Shown here: piece after piece, positions 53,551 to 64,000 of the stretch
Position numbering within the stretch: position 1 is the stretch's first letter
Layout: each line of letters begins with the position of its first letter
Assembly (NCBI RefSeq): GCF_024199925.1
Contig: NZ_JANADR010000001.1
Span: 1,178,001 to 1,242,000 of the forward strand
Direction of reading: 5' to 3'
DNA length: 64,000 nt
Origin: Bradyrhizobium sp. CCGUVB1N3
Lineage (GTDB): Bacteria > Pseudomonadota > Alphaproteobacteria > Rhizobiales > Xanthobacteraceae
Program-made: the position numbers and the translations under genes
The notes under the pieces: model-generated
The model's input: the letters and a program-made list of their open reading frames with translations, nothing else
What the model was told of the DNA's origin: nothing
Databases searched by the model: none

Positions 53551-54810
53551 ATGGCATTTCTCTTTTCTCCGACCCGCCCATCCCGGTTCACCGCCGGGTG
53601 GCTCGCGCGCGGGCTCGTCGCGGCCGGCGTGGCCCTAGGCCTCGGCTGGGGCGGCGTGCTCTATGCCGCCAATCAGAGCGTGCAGGGCGCCAAGAAGGAA
53701 GAGGCTGGCTTTGACGGCGACGCGCCCACCGCGATCCTGATCGAAGCCTCAAGCGGCAGCGTCTTGTTCGAGAAGAACGCCGACGAGCTGCGCGCGCCTT
53801 CCAGCATGATGAAGCTGATGACCGCGGAGGTCGTCTTCAATGCGGTGAAGAAGGGCGACATCAAGCTGACCGACGAGTACCGGATCAGCGAGAATGCCTG
53901 GCGAAAGGGCGGTGCGCCCTCCGGCAGCTCGACCATGTTCGCCGCGATCAACAGCAAGGTGTCGGTCGACGATCTCCTGCATGGCGCGATCATCCAAAGC
54001 GGCAACGACGCCTGCATTGCGCTTGCCGAGGGTTTGGCCGGGAACGAGCGCCTCTTCGCCTCCGATTTCATGACCAAGCGTGCCCGCGAGCTCGGACTGA
54101 CCAAATCGACCTTCGCCAATTCGAACGGGCTGCCCGACCCCGGCAACAAGATGACGGTGCGCGAGCTCGGCGTCCTCGCGCGCCACGTCATCCTGGACTA
54201 TCCGGAGTTCTACAAGCTGTTCGGCGAGAAGGAGTTCACCTGGAACAAGATCCGCCAGCCCAACCGCAATCCGCTGCTGAGCGCCATGGAAGGCGCCGAC
54301 GGGCTGAAGACCGGCTTCACCAAGGAGGGCGGCTACGGCATGGTCGGCTCGGCCGTGCAGAACGGCACGCGGCTGATCGTCGTCGTCAACGGCCTTGAAG
54401 ACCCCGAGGATCGCGCCACCGAAGCCAAGAAGATGCTGGAATGGGGGTTTCGCAACTTCGAGACCCGGACGCTGATCGCGGCCGACCAGCCGGTGGGCTA
54501 TGCAAAAGTGTTCGGCGGCGAGAGCCGCTCGGTCAAGCTCATTGCCAAGACGCCGGTGAGGGTGATGGTGCACAAGAACGGCGGCGACAAGCTGATCGCG
54601 CGCATCGTCTATAGCGGCCCGGTGCGTGCGCCGGTCCAGGAGGGGCAGCCGGTCGGCGTGGTACGGGTCTGGCGCAGTGGCCAAATCGCGGTGGAGACAC
54701 CGGTCTACGCGGCGGAGGCGATCGGCACCGGCTCAACCATGCGGCGCGCGATCGACGGCGCGAGCGAGCTCGTGATCGGCATGTTCCGCGCGGGCGCCGA
54801 GAAGCTCTGA
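53551..54810 (+). CDS. dacA: D-alanyl-D-alanine carboxypeptidase (penicillin-binding protein 5/6 type)
   Basis: A 419-residue peptidase S11. N-terminal membrane segment (about 18-42). Catalytic SxxK is S-M-M-K in APSSMMKLM, SxN is SGN in IQSGNDAC, KTG is in DGLKTGFT. A PBP5 C-terminal domain follows (about 320-400) and a C-terminal amphipathic helix. It trims pentapeptides in peptidoglycan. ATG 53551 gives the expected export signal. It ends 2 bp before tmk. Confidence 0.9.
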   Translation: MAFLFSPTRPSRFTAGWLARGLVAAGVALGLGWGGVLYAANQSVQGAKKEEAGFDGDAPTAILIEASSGSVLFEKNADELRAPSSMMKLMTAEVVFNAVKKGDIKLTDEYRISENAWRKGGAPSGSSTMFAAINSKVSVDDLLHGAIIQSGNDACIALAEGLAGNERLFASDFMTKRARELGLTKSTFANSNGLPDPGNKMTVRELGVLARHVILDYPEFYKLFGEKEFTWNKIRQPNRNPLLSAMEGADGLKTGFTKEGGYGMVGSAVQNGTRLIVVVNGLEDPEDRATEAKKMLEWGFRNFETRTLIAADQPVGYAKVFGGESRSVKLIAKTPVRVMVHKNGGDKLIARIVYSGPVRAPVQEGQPVGVVRVWRSGQIAVETPVYAAEAIGTGSTMRRAIDGASELVIGMFRAGAEKL

Positions 54811-54812
54811 CC

Positions 54813-55499
54813 ATGACCGAGATTCCAGTGAAGCCGCCGTCCGGGCGCGGGCGATTCATCACCTTTGAAGGCGGCGAGGGCTCGGGCAAGTCGACCCAGA
54901 TCAAGCGGCTCGCCGACCGGCTCAACGCCACGAAGCTCAAGACCATCGTCACCCGTGAGCCCGGCGGCTCGCCAGGCGCCGAGATCATGCGCCATCTCGT
55001 GCTGTCCGGGATGGGCAAGCTGCTCGGGCCGGATGCCGAGACGCTGTTGTTTGCGGCCGCCCGCGACGACCATGTCCGCACGGTGATCGAGCCGGCACTC
55101 AACCAAGGCACGTGGGTGCTGTGCGACCGCTTCGCCGACTCGACGCGAGCCTATCAGGGCAGCCTCGGCAGCGTGCCTGAGGGCATCATCAACGCGATGC
55201 AGCGGGTCACGATCGGTGATCTCAAGCCGGACGTCACGATCATCCTCGATCTGCCGGTCGAGATCGGTCTGCAGCGCGCGGCCGCGCGGCGTGGTAGCGG
55301 CGCGCCGGATCGTTTCGAGGGCGAGAATGTCAAGTTTCACCAGGATCTGCGCGAGGCCTATCGCAAGATCGCAGCCGGCGATCCCGGCCGCTGTGTGCTG
55401 ATCGACGCCAGTGGCGATGCGGACACGGTCGCCGCGCGAATCTGGGCGGCGTTGCGCGATCGCGTGTTCGGCGTCCCGACGAAGGCGGCGTCCGCATGA
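54813..55499 (+). CDS. tmk: Thymidylate kinase
   Basis: A 228-residue P-loop kinase that phosphorylates dTMP. Walker A FEGGEGSGKST, DR-x motif CDRFADSTRAYQG, LID region RRGSGAPDRFEGE. ATG 54813 follows dacA by 2 bp. Overlaps holB by ATGA. Confidence 0.93.
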   Translation: MTEIPVKPPSGRGRFITFEGGEGSGKSTQIKRLADRLNATKLKTIVTREPGGSPGAEIMRHLVLSGMGKLLGPDAETLLFAAARDDHVRTVIEPALNQGTWVLCDRFADSTRAYQGSLGSVPEGIINAMQRVTIGDLKPDVTIILDLPVEIGLQRAAARRGSGAPDRFEGENVKFHQDLREAYRKIAAGDPGRCVLIDASGDADTVAARIWAALRDRVFGVPTKAASA

Positions 55500-56542
55500 G
55501 CCCTCGCCAGACCGAGCGCGAGACCGCGGTCCCGCATCCGCGCGAGACCAGCCGCCTGTTCGGCCATCGCGAAGCTGAAGCTGCGCTACTCGCCGCCTAC
55601 CGCAGCGGGCGCATTCCGCATGCCTGGCTGATCGGCGGACCGCAAGGCATCGGCAAGGCGACATTGGCGTACCGGATGGCGCGCTTCGTCCTTGCGCATG
55701 GCCATCCGCTCGCCCCCGCCGTGCAGCGGGCCGGAGATTTGTCAATTGATCCGAACGACCCCGTGGCGCGTCAGGTCGCCGCCGGCTCGCATGGCGGGCT
55801 GTTGACGTTGGAGCGCACCGCGAACGACCGCGGCGTGATGCGGACGGTCATCACGGTCGACGAGACGCGCGAGACGATCGCGTTCTTCGGCTCGACGGCG
55901 GCCGCCGAAGGCTGGCGCGTCTGTATCGTCGACACCGTCGACGAGCTCAACCCCAACGCGGCGAACGCGCTGTTGAAGATCCTCGAGGAACCGCCGCAGC
56001 AATCGCTGTTCCTGCTGGTCAGCCACGCGCCGGCGCGGGTGCTGGCGACGATCCAGTCGCGCTGCCGCAAGCTGCGGCTGCGCTCGCTTGCGACCGACGA
56101 CGTGATCGGCGCCGCGGCTGTGGCCGCTGGGCTTGACGTGAGCGATCCGGCTCTGCGAGAGGCGGCAGAGGCTTCCGAGGGCAGTGTCGCGCGGGCGCTG
56201 ACGCTGCTCGGCGGCGATGCGCTGAAGCTTCAGCAGCGTACCGCGGCGCTGCTCGCGCGTCTGCCGCAGGTCGATCCAAAGGAATTGCACACGCTCGGCG
56301 ATTCGCTCGGCACCAGCGACCGCGTGGCGCTCGCGGCCTTCATCGACGGCATTGACCGCTGGATCGCCGAGCGGCTGCATGCGGATGAGGCCAGCGCGAA
56401 CCAAAACCTGCCGCGCCTTGCACGGCTTGCGGAGGTATGGGAAAAGATCGTCCGCGCCGCGCGCGACACCGAAACCTACAATCTGGAGCGCAAGCCGCTG
56501 GTGTTTTCGGTGTTCGGCTGGCTCGCGGACGCAACGCGCTAG
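55496..56542 (+). CDS. holB: DNA polymerase III delta' subunit
   Basis: A 348-residue clamp-loader subunit: [25 protein letters not shown] start, Walker-like [33 protein letters not shown], and [18 protein letters not shown] with SRC motif. It overlaps tmk by 4 bases, the order typical of alphaproteobacteria. Confidence 0.9.
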   Translation: MSPRQTERETAVPHPRETSRLFGHREAEAALLAAYRSGRIPHAWLIGGPQGIGKATLAYRMARFVLAHGHPLAPAVQRAGDLSIDPNDPVARQVAAGSHGGLLTLERTANDRGVMRTVITVDETRETIAFFGSTAAAEGWRVCIVDTVDELNPNAANALLKILEEPPQQSLFLLVSHAPARVLATIQSRCRKLRLRSLATDDVIGAAAVAAGLDVSDPALREAAEASEGSVARALTLLGGDALKLQQRTAALLARLPQVDPKELHTLGDSLGTSDRVALAAFIDGIDRWIAERLHADEASANQNLPRLARLAEVWEKIVRAARDTETYNLERKPLVFSVFGWLADATR

Positions 56543-56583
56543 GCGCTGGTTTCCATTTTTTGAGAGCCGTAAAGGAATTCGTG

Positions 56584-58551
56584 GTGGCAACGCGAGCTAA
56601 GAAAACCGTCAAACGCAAGAGCGGCAAGAAGGCTGCGAAAAAGGCCGCCAAGAATACAGCCAAGAAAACGACCAAGAAGGCCGCGAAGCGGTCGGCCAAG
56701 TCGCGTGCGCGCAAGGTTGCCAAGAAGACCGGCAAGGTTGCCGCCAAGACAGCGAAGAAGTCCAAGGCCAAGGCGCGCGTGACCAAGACGGCGAAAAAGG
56801 CTGCCAAAAAGAGTGCGAAGAAACAGGTCATTGCCAAGAAGGCCGCCGGGAAACCGGCCAAGACCGTGAAGACGACCGTGGTGGCTGCGCCTCCCGCGGC
56901 GTCGGCTCCCGTCGCGACTCTTCCGAAAGTTGCGAAGCCGAAGGCGACGCGCGCACCCGTGAAGAAAGTGGTCGCTCCGCAAGTAGCAGCACCCGTCGCG
57001 GTGCCCGCGCGCGAAAACGCCTTCTACATCACGACCGCGATCGCCTATCCCAACGGCCAGCCCCATATCGGCCACGCATACGAGGCGATCTCGGCCGACG
57101 TGCTCGCGCGCTTTGCGCGCCTCGACGGCAAGGACGTGTTCTTCCTGACCGGCACCGACGAGCACGGGCTGAAGATGGTCCAGACCGCGCAGAACGAGGG
57201 GCTGACGCCGTCGGCACTCGCGACCCGCAACGCCAACCGCTTCAGGGAGATGGATGAGCGGCTCGACGTGTCGTTCGATCGCTTCATCCGCACCACAGAA
57301 GAGCAGCATCACCGCTCCAGCAAAGAGATCTGGCGGCGGATGGCTGATAACGGCGACATCTATGCCGACACCTATGCCGGCTGGTACTCGGTGCGCGACG
57401 AGGCCTACTACGCCGAGGACGAGACACGCCTGAACGATGACGGCGTGCGGCTCGGTCCGCAGGGCACGCCCGTCGAGTGGGTGGAGGAAAAGAGCTATTT
57501 CTTCCGGCTGTCTGCCTATCAGGACAAGCTCCTGAAGCTCTATGAGGAGAAACCCGAGTTCATCGGCCCGGATGCGCGCAAGAACGAGGTGGTGAGCTTC
57601 GTCCGAAGCGGCCTGCGCGATCTCTCGATCTCGCGCACCACCTTCGACTGGGGCGTGAAAGTGCCCGGCGACGAAGAGCATGTGATGTATGTCTGGGTCG
57701 ATGCGCTGACCAATTACATCACCGGCGTCGGCTTCCCCGACCAGAGCGACGCCAACTGGGGCCGTTGGCCGGCCGATGTGCACATCATCGGCAAGGACAT
57801 CATCCGTTTCCACGCGGTCTACTGGCCGGCGTTCCTGATGTCAGCGGGCATTCCCGTGCCGAAGCGGGTCTATGCGCACGGCTTCCTGTTCAACAGGGGC
57901 GAGAAGATGTCGAAGTCGGTCGGCAACGTCGTCGATCCCTTCAATCTCGCGGACCAGTACGGCGTCGACCAGATGCGCTATTTCTTCCTGCGCGAGGTGC
58001 CGTACGGCCAGGACGGCAACTACAACCATGAGGCCATCGTCGCACGCATCAATGCCGATCTCGCCAACGACCTCGGCAATCTCGCGCAGCGCTCGCTGTC
58101 GATGATCGCCAAGCAACTCGGTGGCGTGCTGCCGGAGCCGGGCGAGTTCAGCGACAACGACAAAGCGATCCTGGCCCAAGCTGACAGCATGATCGCGCTT
58201 GCGCGCGAAGCGATGGCTACGCAGCAGATCCATCAATGGCTCAACGCGGTGTGGGCCGTGGTCGCTGAAGCCAACCGCTATTTCGCGGGCGAGGCGCCCT
58301 GGGCGCTGGCGAAGACTGATCCGGCGCGGCAGAAGACGGTCCTGTACGTGACCGCCGAAGTCGTGCGCCAGATCGCGGTTCTGACCCAGCCCGCGATGCC
58401 GAGCGCCTCGGCCAAGCTGCTCGACAGCCTCGGTATCCCCGAAGGCGAGCGCACCTTCGCGATGCTCGGCGGCGAGAAGCGGATCGCGCCCGGCTCGACG
58501 CTGCCCGCGCCGACGCCGGCGTTCCCGCGCTACGTCGAGCCGGCAGCCTAA
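56584..58551 (+). CDS. metG: Methionyl-tRNA synthetase with histone-H1-like N-terminal tail
   Basis: A 655-residue class-I synthetase charging tRNA-Met. Residues about 1-135 are a Lys/Ala repeat (KKAAKK-type) like histone H1 tails, not part of the enzyme. The core starts at [18 protein letters not shown] (HIGH motif) and has GTDEHG, the KMSKS motif ([10 protein letters not shown]) and an anticodon domain. No C-terminal EMAP domain. GTG 56584 has AAGGA 7 bases upstream; GTG 56581 is adjacent. Confidence 0.92.
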   Translation: MATRAKKTVKRKSGKKAAKKAAKNTAKKTTKKAAKRSAKSRARKVAKKTGKVAAKTAKKSKAKARVTKTAKKAAKKSAKKQVIAKKAAGKPAKTVKTTVVAAPPAASAPVATLPKVAKPKATRAPVKKVVAPQVAAPVAVPARENAFYITTAIAYPNGQPHIGHAYEAISADVLARFARLDGKDVFFLTGTDEHGLKMVQTAQNEGLTPSALATRNANRFREMDERLDVSFDRFIRTTEEQHHRSSKEIWRRMADNGDIYADTYAGWYSVRDEAYYAEDETRLNDDGVRLGPQGTPVEWVEEKSYFFRLSAYQDKLLKLYEEKPEFIGPDARKNEVVSFVRSGLRDLSISRTTFDWGVKVPGDEEHVMYVWVDALTNYITGVGFPDQSDANWGRWPADVHIIGKDIIRFHAVYWPAFLMSAGIPVPKRVYAHGFLFNRGEKMSKSVGNVVDPFNLADQYGVDQMRYFFLREVPYGQDGNYNHEAIVARINADLANDLGNLAQRSLSMIAKQLGGVLPEPGEFSDNDKAILAQADSMIALAREAMATQQIHQWLNAVWAVVAEANRYFAGEAPWALAKTDPARQKTVLYVTAEVVRQIAVLTQPAMPSASAKLLDSLGIPEGERTFAMLGGEKRIAPGSTLPAPTPAFPRYVEPAA

Positions 58552-58561
58552 GGCCCGGACA

Positions 58562-59338
58562 ATGCTGGTCGACAGTCACTGCCATCTGGATTTTCCGGAT
58601 TTCTCGGACGATCTCGACGGGATCGTGTCGCGTGCCGCGGCCGCAGGCGTCGGCCGTATGGTCACGATCTCGACACGGGTGCGCAAGCTCGACCAGCTCA
58701 TCGCCATCGCCGAGCGCTACGACAACGTCTATTGCTCGGTCGGCACCCATCCGCACAATGCGGATGAGGAGGACGGCATTTCGTCGGACGAGCTGATTGC
58801 GCTCACGAAGCATCCCAAGGTGGTTGCGCTCGGGGAAGCCGGGCTTGATTACTTCTACGACAACGGCTCGCCGGAGGCGCAGGCGAGGGGCTTTCGCGCC
58901 CATATCGCGGCTGCGCGCGCAACCGGCCTGCCGCTCGTGATCCACACCCGCGAGGCGGACGAGGATTGCGGGCGCATCCTGGAGGAGGAAGTCGCGAAGG
59001 GATCGTTTGCCGCCGTGCTGCATTGTTACACGGGCGGACGCGAGCTTGCGCTGAAGGCAATCTCTCTCGGCTTGTATATCGGCTTCACCGGCATCCTGAC
59101 CTTCAAGAAGTCGGAAGCCTTGCGCGCGCTCGCGGCCGAGTTGCCGGCGGACCGTATCCTCGTGGAAACGGATTCGCCCTATCTCGCGCCCGGCAAATTC
59201 CGGGGAAAACGCAACGAGCCGGCCTTTGTGGTCGAAGTGGCAAAGGTGCTCGCCGAGACGCGCGGCGTGTCGCTTCCGGAGATATCGCGCCAGACCACCG
59301 AAAACTTCTTCCGCCTGTTCTCCAGGGTGAAGGCCTGA
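58562..59338 (+). CDS. tatD: TatD-family metal-dependent DNase/hydrolase
   Basis: A 258-residue TIM-barrel hydrolase: VDSHCHLDFPDF (HxH), GTHPHNA, VALGEAGLDYF (Glu ligand), VIHTREADED, HCYTGG and ETDSPYLAP (Asp). Follows metG by 10 bp and precedes the MBL gene by 13 bp. Confidence 0.9.
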   Translation: MLVDSHCHLDFPDFSDDLDGIVSRAAAAGVGRMVTISTRVRKLDQLIAIAERYDNVYCSVGTHPHNADEEDGISSDELIALTKHPKVVALGEAGLDYFYDNGSPEAQARGFRAHIAAARATGLPLVIHTREADEDCGRILEEEVAKGSFAAVLHCYTGGRELALKAISLGLYIGFTGILTFKKSEALRALAAELPADRILVETDSPYLAPGKFRGKRNEPAFVVEVAKVLAETRGVSLPEISRQTTENFFRLFSRVKA

Positions 59339-59351
59339 ACCAGGGACGCCC

Positions 59352-60149
59352 ATGACACTGACGCTGACGATTCTGGGCTGCGGCTCCTCCGCCGGCGTGC
59401 CGCGCCCGGCGCTCGGCTGGGGCGCCTGCGATCCCAACAATCCAAAGAACCGCCGCCGCCGCTGCTCGCTGCTCGTCGAGCACGCCGGCGAGCACGGCAC
59501 AACGCGGATCGTCATCGACACCTCACCGGACCTGCGCGAGCAACTCATCGACGCCAATGTCGATCACATCGACGCGGTCTTCCTGACCCACGAGCATGCC
59601 GACCAGACCCACGGCATGGACGATCTGCGCTCGGTCGTGCTGCATATGCGCAAGCGCATTCCGACCTATTTCAACCAGTCGACCGCGAAAGACATCATGG
59701 CGCGGTTTTCCTATTGCTTCATCTCGCCGGAAGGCAGCGACTATCCGCCGATCCTGACCCGTCATTCCATCGAGGCGGGCGAGACCCAGACCATCTTGGG
59801 GAAGGGCGGCGCGGTGAAGATGACGGCCTTCCTGGTGCAGCACGGCCATATCCCCGCCCTCGGCTATCGCATCGGCGATGCCGCCTATACGCCCGACCTC
59901 AACGACATTCCGCGCGAGAGCTGGGGCGCGCTGGAAGGTCTCGATCTCTGGATCGTCGATGGCCTGCGCTACACCAGTCACGTCAGCCATTTCAGCATCA
60001 ACGACGCGCTGTCCTGGATCGAACGCTTCAAGCCGAAGCGCGCCGTCATCACCAACATGACTGCGGATGTCGACTACGAGGTGGTGAGGCAGTCGCTGCC
60101 GGCGGGCGTGGTGCCGGCGTATGACGGTATGCGGCTGGAGACGCGTTGA
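59352..60149 (+). CDS. Metallo-beta-lactamase-fold hydrolase (PhnP-like)
   Basis: A 265-residue protein: ILGCGSSAGVPRPALGWGACDP start, Zn motif LTHEHADQTHGMDDL (HxHxDH), His and Asp ligands in LVQHGHIPALGY and LDLWIVDGLRY, HVSHFSINDAL end. Resembles PhnP cyclic phosphodiesterases and rhizobial orthologues following tatD. Substrate unknown. Confidence 0.87.
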   Translation: MTLTLTILGCGSSAGVPRPALGWGACDPNNPKNRRRRCSLLVEHAGEHGTTRIVIDTSPDLREQLIDANVDHIDAVFLTHEHADQTHGMDDLRSVVLHMRKRIPTYFNQSTAKDIMARFSYCFISPEGSDYPPILTRHSIEAGETQTILGKGGAVKMTAFLVQHGHIPALGYRIGDAAYTPDLNDIPRESWGALEGLDLWIVDGLRYTSHVSHFSINDALSWIERFKPKRAVITNMTADVDYEVVRQSLPAGVVPAYDGMRLETR

Positions 60150-60158
60150 GCACGCGTC

Positions 60159-61586
60159 CTACCAGGCGTAGCGCATGATGGCCTTGCCGGTATAGGACCG
60201 CACCTGGCTGGAGAATTCGCCGTCGAAGCTTGCGGCTGTGGCCCAGCCATTCAGCCATTTCAATTCGATCGCTCCGCCCGCGAGCGCCGAGTTCGGAGCC
60301 AGCGCCGCGCCGCTGGCGACGTAACCGAGCCCGGGCAGTGCCTGGAAGGCTGGCGCGATCGTGCTTGCGGCGCTGAAATCATGCGCCCAGGCGAGGTGCG
60401 TCCGGAAATTGAGCGCACCGCCCTGGAGCGCGAAGGCCGCGTTGGTGCGCAAGCCGACTTCGCTGCGGCTGTCGGTGACGCGATCGCTGCCGAAGGCCGC
60501 TGCAAACGCGTTCGTAGCAAAGGCCGGTTGGGATGCGTTGGCCGGAAGGCTGAAGGCCATGAACTGTCCGGCAGCGTAGGCGGTCACGCCGAGCCAGGGC
60601 GTCGCGAAGCGGTAACCGCTTTCGATACGGCCGGAATAGGCATTGGCGTTGAAGGCCGCGTTGAGCTGGTCGACGCCGGGATGATCGCTGGTGATCGCCT
60701 GCCAGCCATAGGCAACCGCCGTGGCGACATAGGCCTGCCCGACCGTATGCCTGACGAAGGCGCCGGCCTGAAACAGATCGGAGCGGCCGCTCCCGGCGCT
60801 GCCGGCGAAATTGGTGCCGCCGCCGGCCATCGCAAAGCCAAGCCGCGTCTGCGGCGACAGCGAATAATCGGCGCCGACCACGGTTGCAAAAATCCGGCTC
60901 GATGAGCCCGCGCCCGGCGCGGCGTTGCTGCCGGCCACCTGCGAGCCGCCGATGCCCGAAGCCCAAACGTTCCAATGGGGCGCATAAGAGGAGCCGGTGA
61001 GGGGCATTTTGCCGTAGACGGCCTCGTAGACCTCGCGCCCGACGCCGCCGCGCATTCGATCTGACGGGATCGCCGCATAGGCCGCCAGCGTTTCGTCGGC
61101 AAGCGCTGGCGAGGCGTCCGCTGCACGGCCGTCGATCGCGGGATCCAACAGCGTCTGTGTGAACTGCGTCATCGCGAGCAAAGTCGCTTGCGCGGTCTCG
61201 GCCTGCGACAGCGCTATTGGGCCGGGCGGCGTTGCCTGACCGAAGACACCGATGGCACTCGCGGCCGTCGATGAAACTGTCTGTGGCGGTGGCGCCGAGG
61301 CGACATTCGGCTGGCTGGCGGGAGTGCTGCCGGCGGGAGGTGAGGTCGTGGTGCCGGTGGGACTCGCAACCGTCGACGAAACTGTCTGTGACGGTGGCGC
61401 GGCAGCGACGCCTGTCGGCGTTTGAGTTGTTTGCGGGGAAGGTGTGGCAGCGACGGTCTGTTCAGGAGCGGGTGCACTGCCGGGAGCCGACGGCAGGCCC
61501 TGCGCGTGCGCGATGCCCGGCAGCAGTCCGATCATCAATAGCAGCGCCAGACGCAAAGATGCGTCTGCGCGCAAGACAAATCGCAT
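60159..61586 (-). CDS. Autotransporter beta-barrel protein with Pro/Ser/Thr-rich passenger
   Basis: About 475 residues. Signal peptide (MRFVLRADASLRLALLLMIG, cleavage after AHA). A low-complexity passenger (about 30-125) contains imperfect repeats around PPSQTVSSTVASPTG and PPPQTVSSTAASAIG. The C-terminal autotransporter barrel (about 200-475) ends in an aromatic outer-membrane signature (AIMRYAW). Start 61586 or 61622. It lacks a folded passenger; role unknown, maybe surface display. Confidence 0.82.
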   Translation of the reverse strand: MRFVLRADASLRLALLLMIGLLPGIAHAQGLPSAPGSAPAPEQTVAATPSPQTTQTPTGVAAAPPSQTVSSTVASPTGTTTSPPAGSTPASQPNVASAPPPQTVSSTAASAIGVFGQATPPGPIALSQAETAQATLLAMTQFTQTLLDPAIDGRAADASPALADETLAAYAAIPSDRMRGGVGREVYEAVYGKMPLTGSSYAPHWNVWASGIGGSQVAGSNAAPGAGSSSRIFATVVGADYSLSPQTRLGFAMAGGGTNFAGSAGSGRSDLFQAGAFVRHTVGQAYVATAVAYGWQAITSDHPGVDQLNAAFNANAYSGRIESGYRFATPWLGVTAYAAGQFMAFSLPANASQPAFATNAFAAAFGSDRVTDSRSEVGLRTNAAFALQGGALNFRTHLAWAHDFSAASTIAPAFQALPGLGYVASGAALAPNSALAGGAIELKWLNGWATAASFDGEFSSQVRSYTGKAIMRYAW

Positions 61587-61757
61587 GAAGCGCCCCACCG
61601 GACCGGTCGCCCGCCGCGCCAATCGCGCAGCCCCTCGTTCGGGAATCAGCGAATCCGATCCTCTGGAACCGTAGGCACGTCTCTATCTTTTTCAAATCTT
61701 TTCCGACCGTTTCCGGGATTTCACGGAAACCGGCAGCAGCCGTAAATGCGCGCCGAA

Positions 61758-63407
<1,650 letters not shown>

Positions 63408-63427
63408 CGGCACCCTCCCTCAACGCT

Positions 63428-64000
63428 TCAAAGGAATCCGATCGAAATCCACGGGAAGATCGCAACGATAATCAATCCTGCGAGCAACGCCAGCAGATAG
63501 CCCCAGATTGGCCTGATGCCCTCGGCGGGGTCAACGCGTCCAATCGCGCAGGCGGCATAGTAGCCGACGCCGAAGGGCGGGGCGAACAGGCCGATGCCCA
63601 TGGCGAGGATGATGACCATGGCATAGTGCACCTCGTGCACGCCGACGGCGCGTGCGATCGGAAACAAAAGCGGCCCGAACAGCACGATGGCCGGAATGCC
63701 TTCCAGGACGCTGCCGAGGATGGTGAAGGCCAGGATCGAGACCGCGATGAAGGAGGCGGAGCCGCCGGGAAGGCCGGTCATCGCGGCCGCGAGCGAGCGC
63801 GAGAAGCCGGATTGCGTCAGGCCCCAGGCCATGCCCGTGGCGGTGCCGATGATCAGCAGGATCGCCCCTGACAGAGCCGCAGTCTCGACCAGCATCGGAA
63901 ACAGCCGTCGCCAGTCGAAGCGGCGGTAGATCAGAAGGCCGACCAGGACGCCATAGACGATGCCGATGGTCGAGACTTCGGTCGCGGTCGCAATGCCCTC
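63428..64000 (-). CDS. TRAP-transporter large permease (DctM-type), C-terminal part
   Basis: Open from the window edge; 190 residues of the C-terminal half. VYGVLVGLLIYRRFDWRRLF, GMAWGLTQSGFS, EGIPAIVLFGPLLFPIARAVG and APPFGVGYYAACAIGRVDP are DctM signatures, and there are about five membrane helices. It should be the large membrane subunit of a dicarboxylate-type TRAP system; its partners lie beyond the window. Confidence 0.88.
   Translation of the reverse strand, partial: EGIATATEVSTIGIVYGVLVGLLIYRRFDWRRLFPMLVETAALSGAILLIIGTATGMAWGLTQSGFSRSLAAAMTGLPGGSASFIAVSILAFTILGSVLEGIPAIVLFGPLLFPIARAVGVHEVHYAMVIILAMGIGLFAPPFGVGYYAACAIGRVDPAEGIRPIWGYLLALLAGLIIVAIFPWISIGFL

Overview
The window looks like a chromosomal segment of a Bradyrhizobium-type alphaproteobacterium (Nitrobacteraceae). 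Reasons: high GC, many GTG/TTG starts, the core order rlpA-dacA-tmk-holB-metG-tatD, a class-I 5-aminolevulinate synthase, a FixK-type box, and many small lineage-type proteins (DUF3551, DUF6894, UPF0114, DUF1476). Assignments rest on reading motifs by eye; no database search was run.

Layout. 1-6.3 kb: a winged-helix regulator, then an aromatic-acid-efflux type operon (FUSC permease, DUF1656, HlyD adaptor). An intact IS5-superfamily element (3510-4997) with a CTAG target duplication sits between DUF1656 and HlyD. 6.4-17.1 kb: small secreted proteins, a clpX copy without clpP/lon neighbours, two copies of a small Cys-containing protein (8.5 and 14.8 kb), an alpha/beta hydrolase, a decayed epimerase remnant, an orphan GAF histidine kinase, a divergent LysR/SDR pair and hemA. 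17.1-19.2 kb: a mostly gene-poor stretch and a periplasmic ClpP-fold protein. 19.2-25.5 kb: a deleted prophage on the minus strand (tape-measure and capsid fragments, replication-type genes, AlpA, integrase), ending at a tRNA-Ser 3'-end fragment followed by a stub of a second integrase.

26.7-39.5 kb is the functional centre: a respiratory formate dehydrogenase locus. It opens with a FixK-type box and a WD40/cytochrome c protein. Next come a divergent multi-[4Fe-4S] protein and a conserved run of poorly characterised genes (lipoate-ligase-like, DUF6505, DUF6352, DUF3305, DUF3306). Then follow an HTH-TorD fusion chaperone, the small TAT-target protein and the structural subunits alpha, beta and gamma. 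The accessory genes overlap stop-to-start, so they are probably translated as a unit for Mo-cofactor enzyme assembly, with formate electrons passed to the quinone pool under low oxygen.

39.5-51.2 kb: an IS3-family element followed by an accessory region of small hypothetical and micro-proteins, a ribbon-helix-helix remnant, a strong bidirectional terminator, a DUF1476 F1-ATPase zeta-type inhibitor, a GNAT acetyltransferase and a UPF0114 membrane protein. 51.4-64 kb: core genes for the cell wall (rlpA, dacA), replication (tmk, holB), translation (metG with a histone-H1-like Lys/Ala tail) and nucleic-acid/phosphoester metabolism (tatD, MBL hydrolase), then an autotransporter, an acyl-CoA synthetase and the C-terminal part of a TRAP-transporter large permease that runs off the window.
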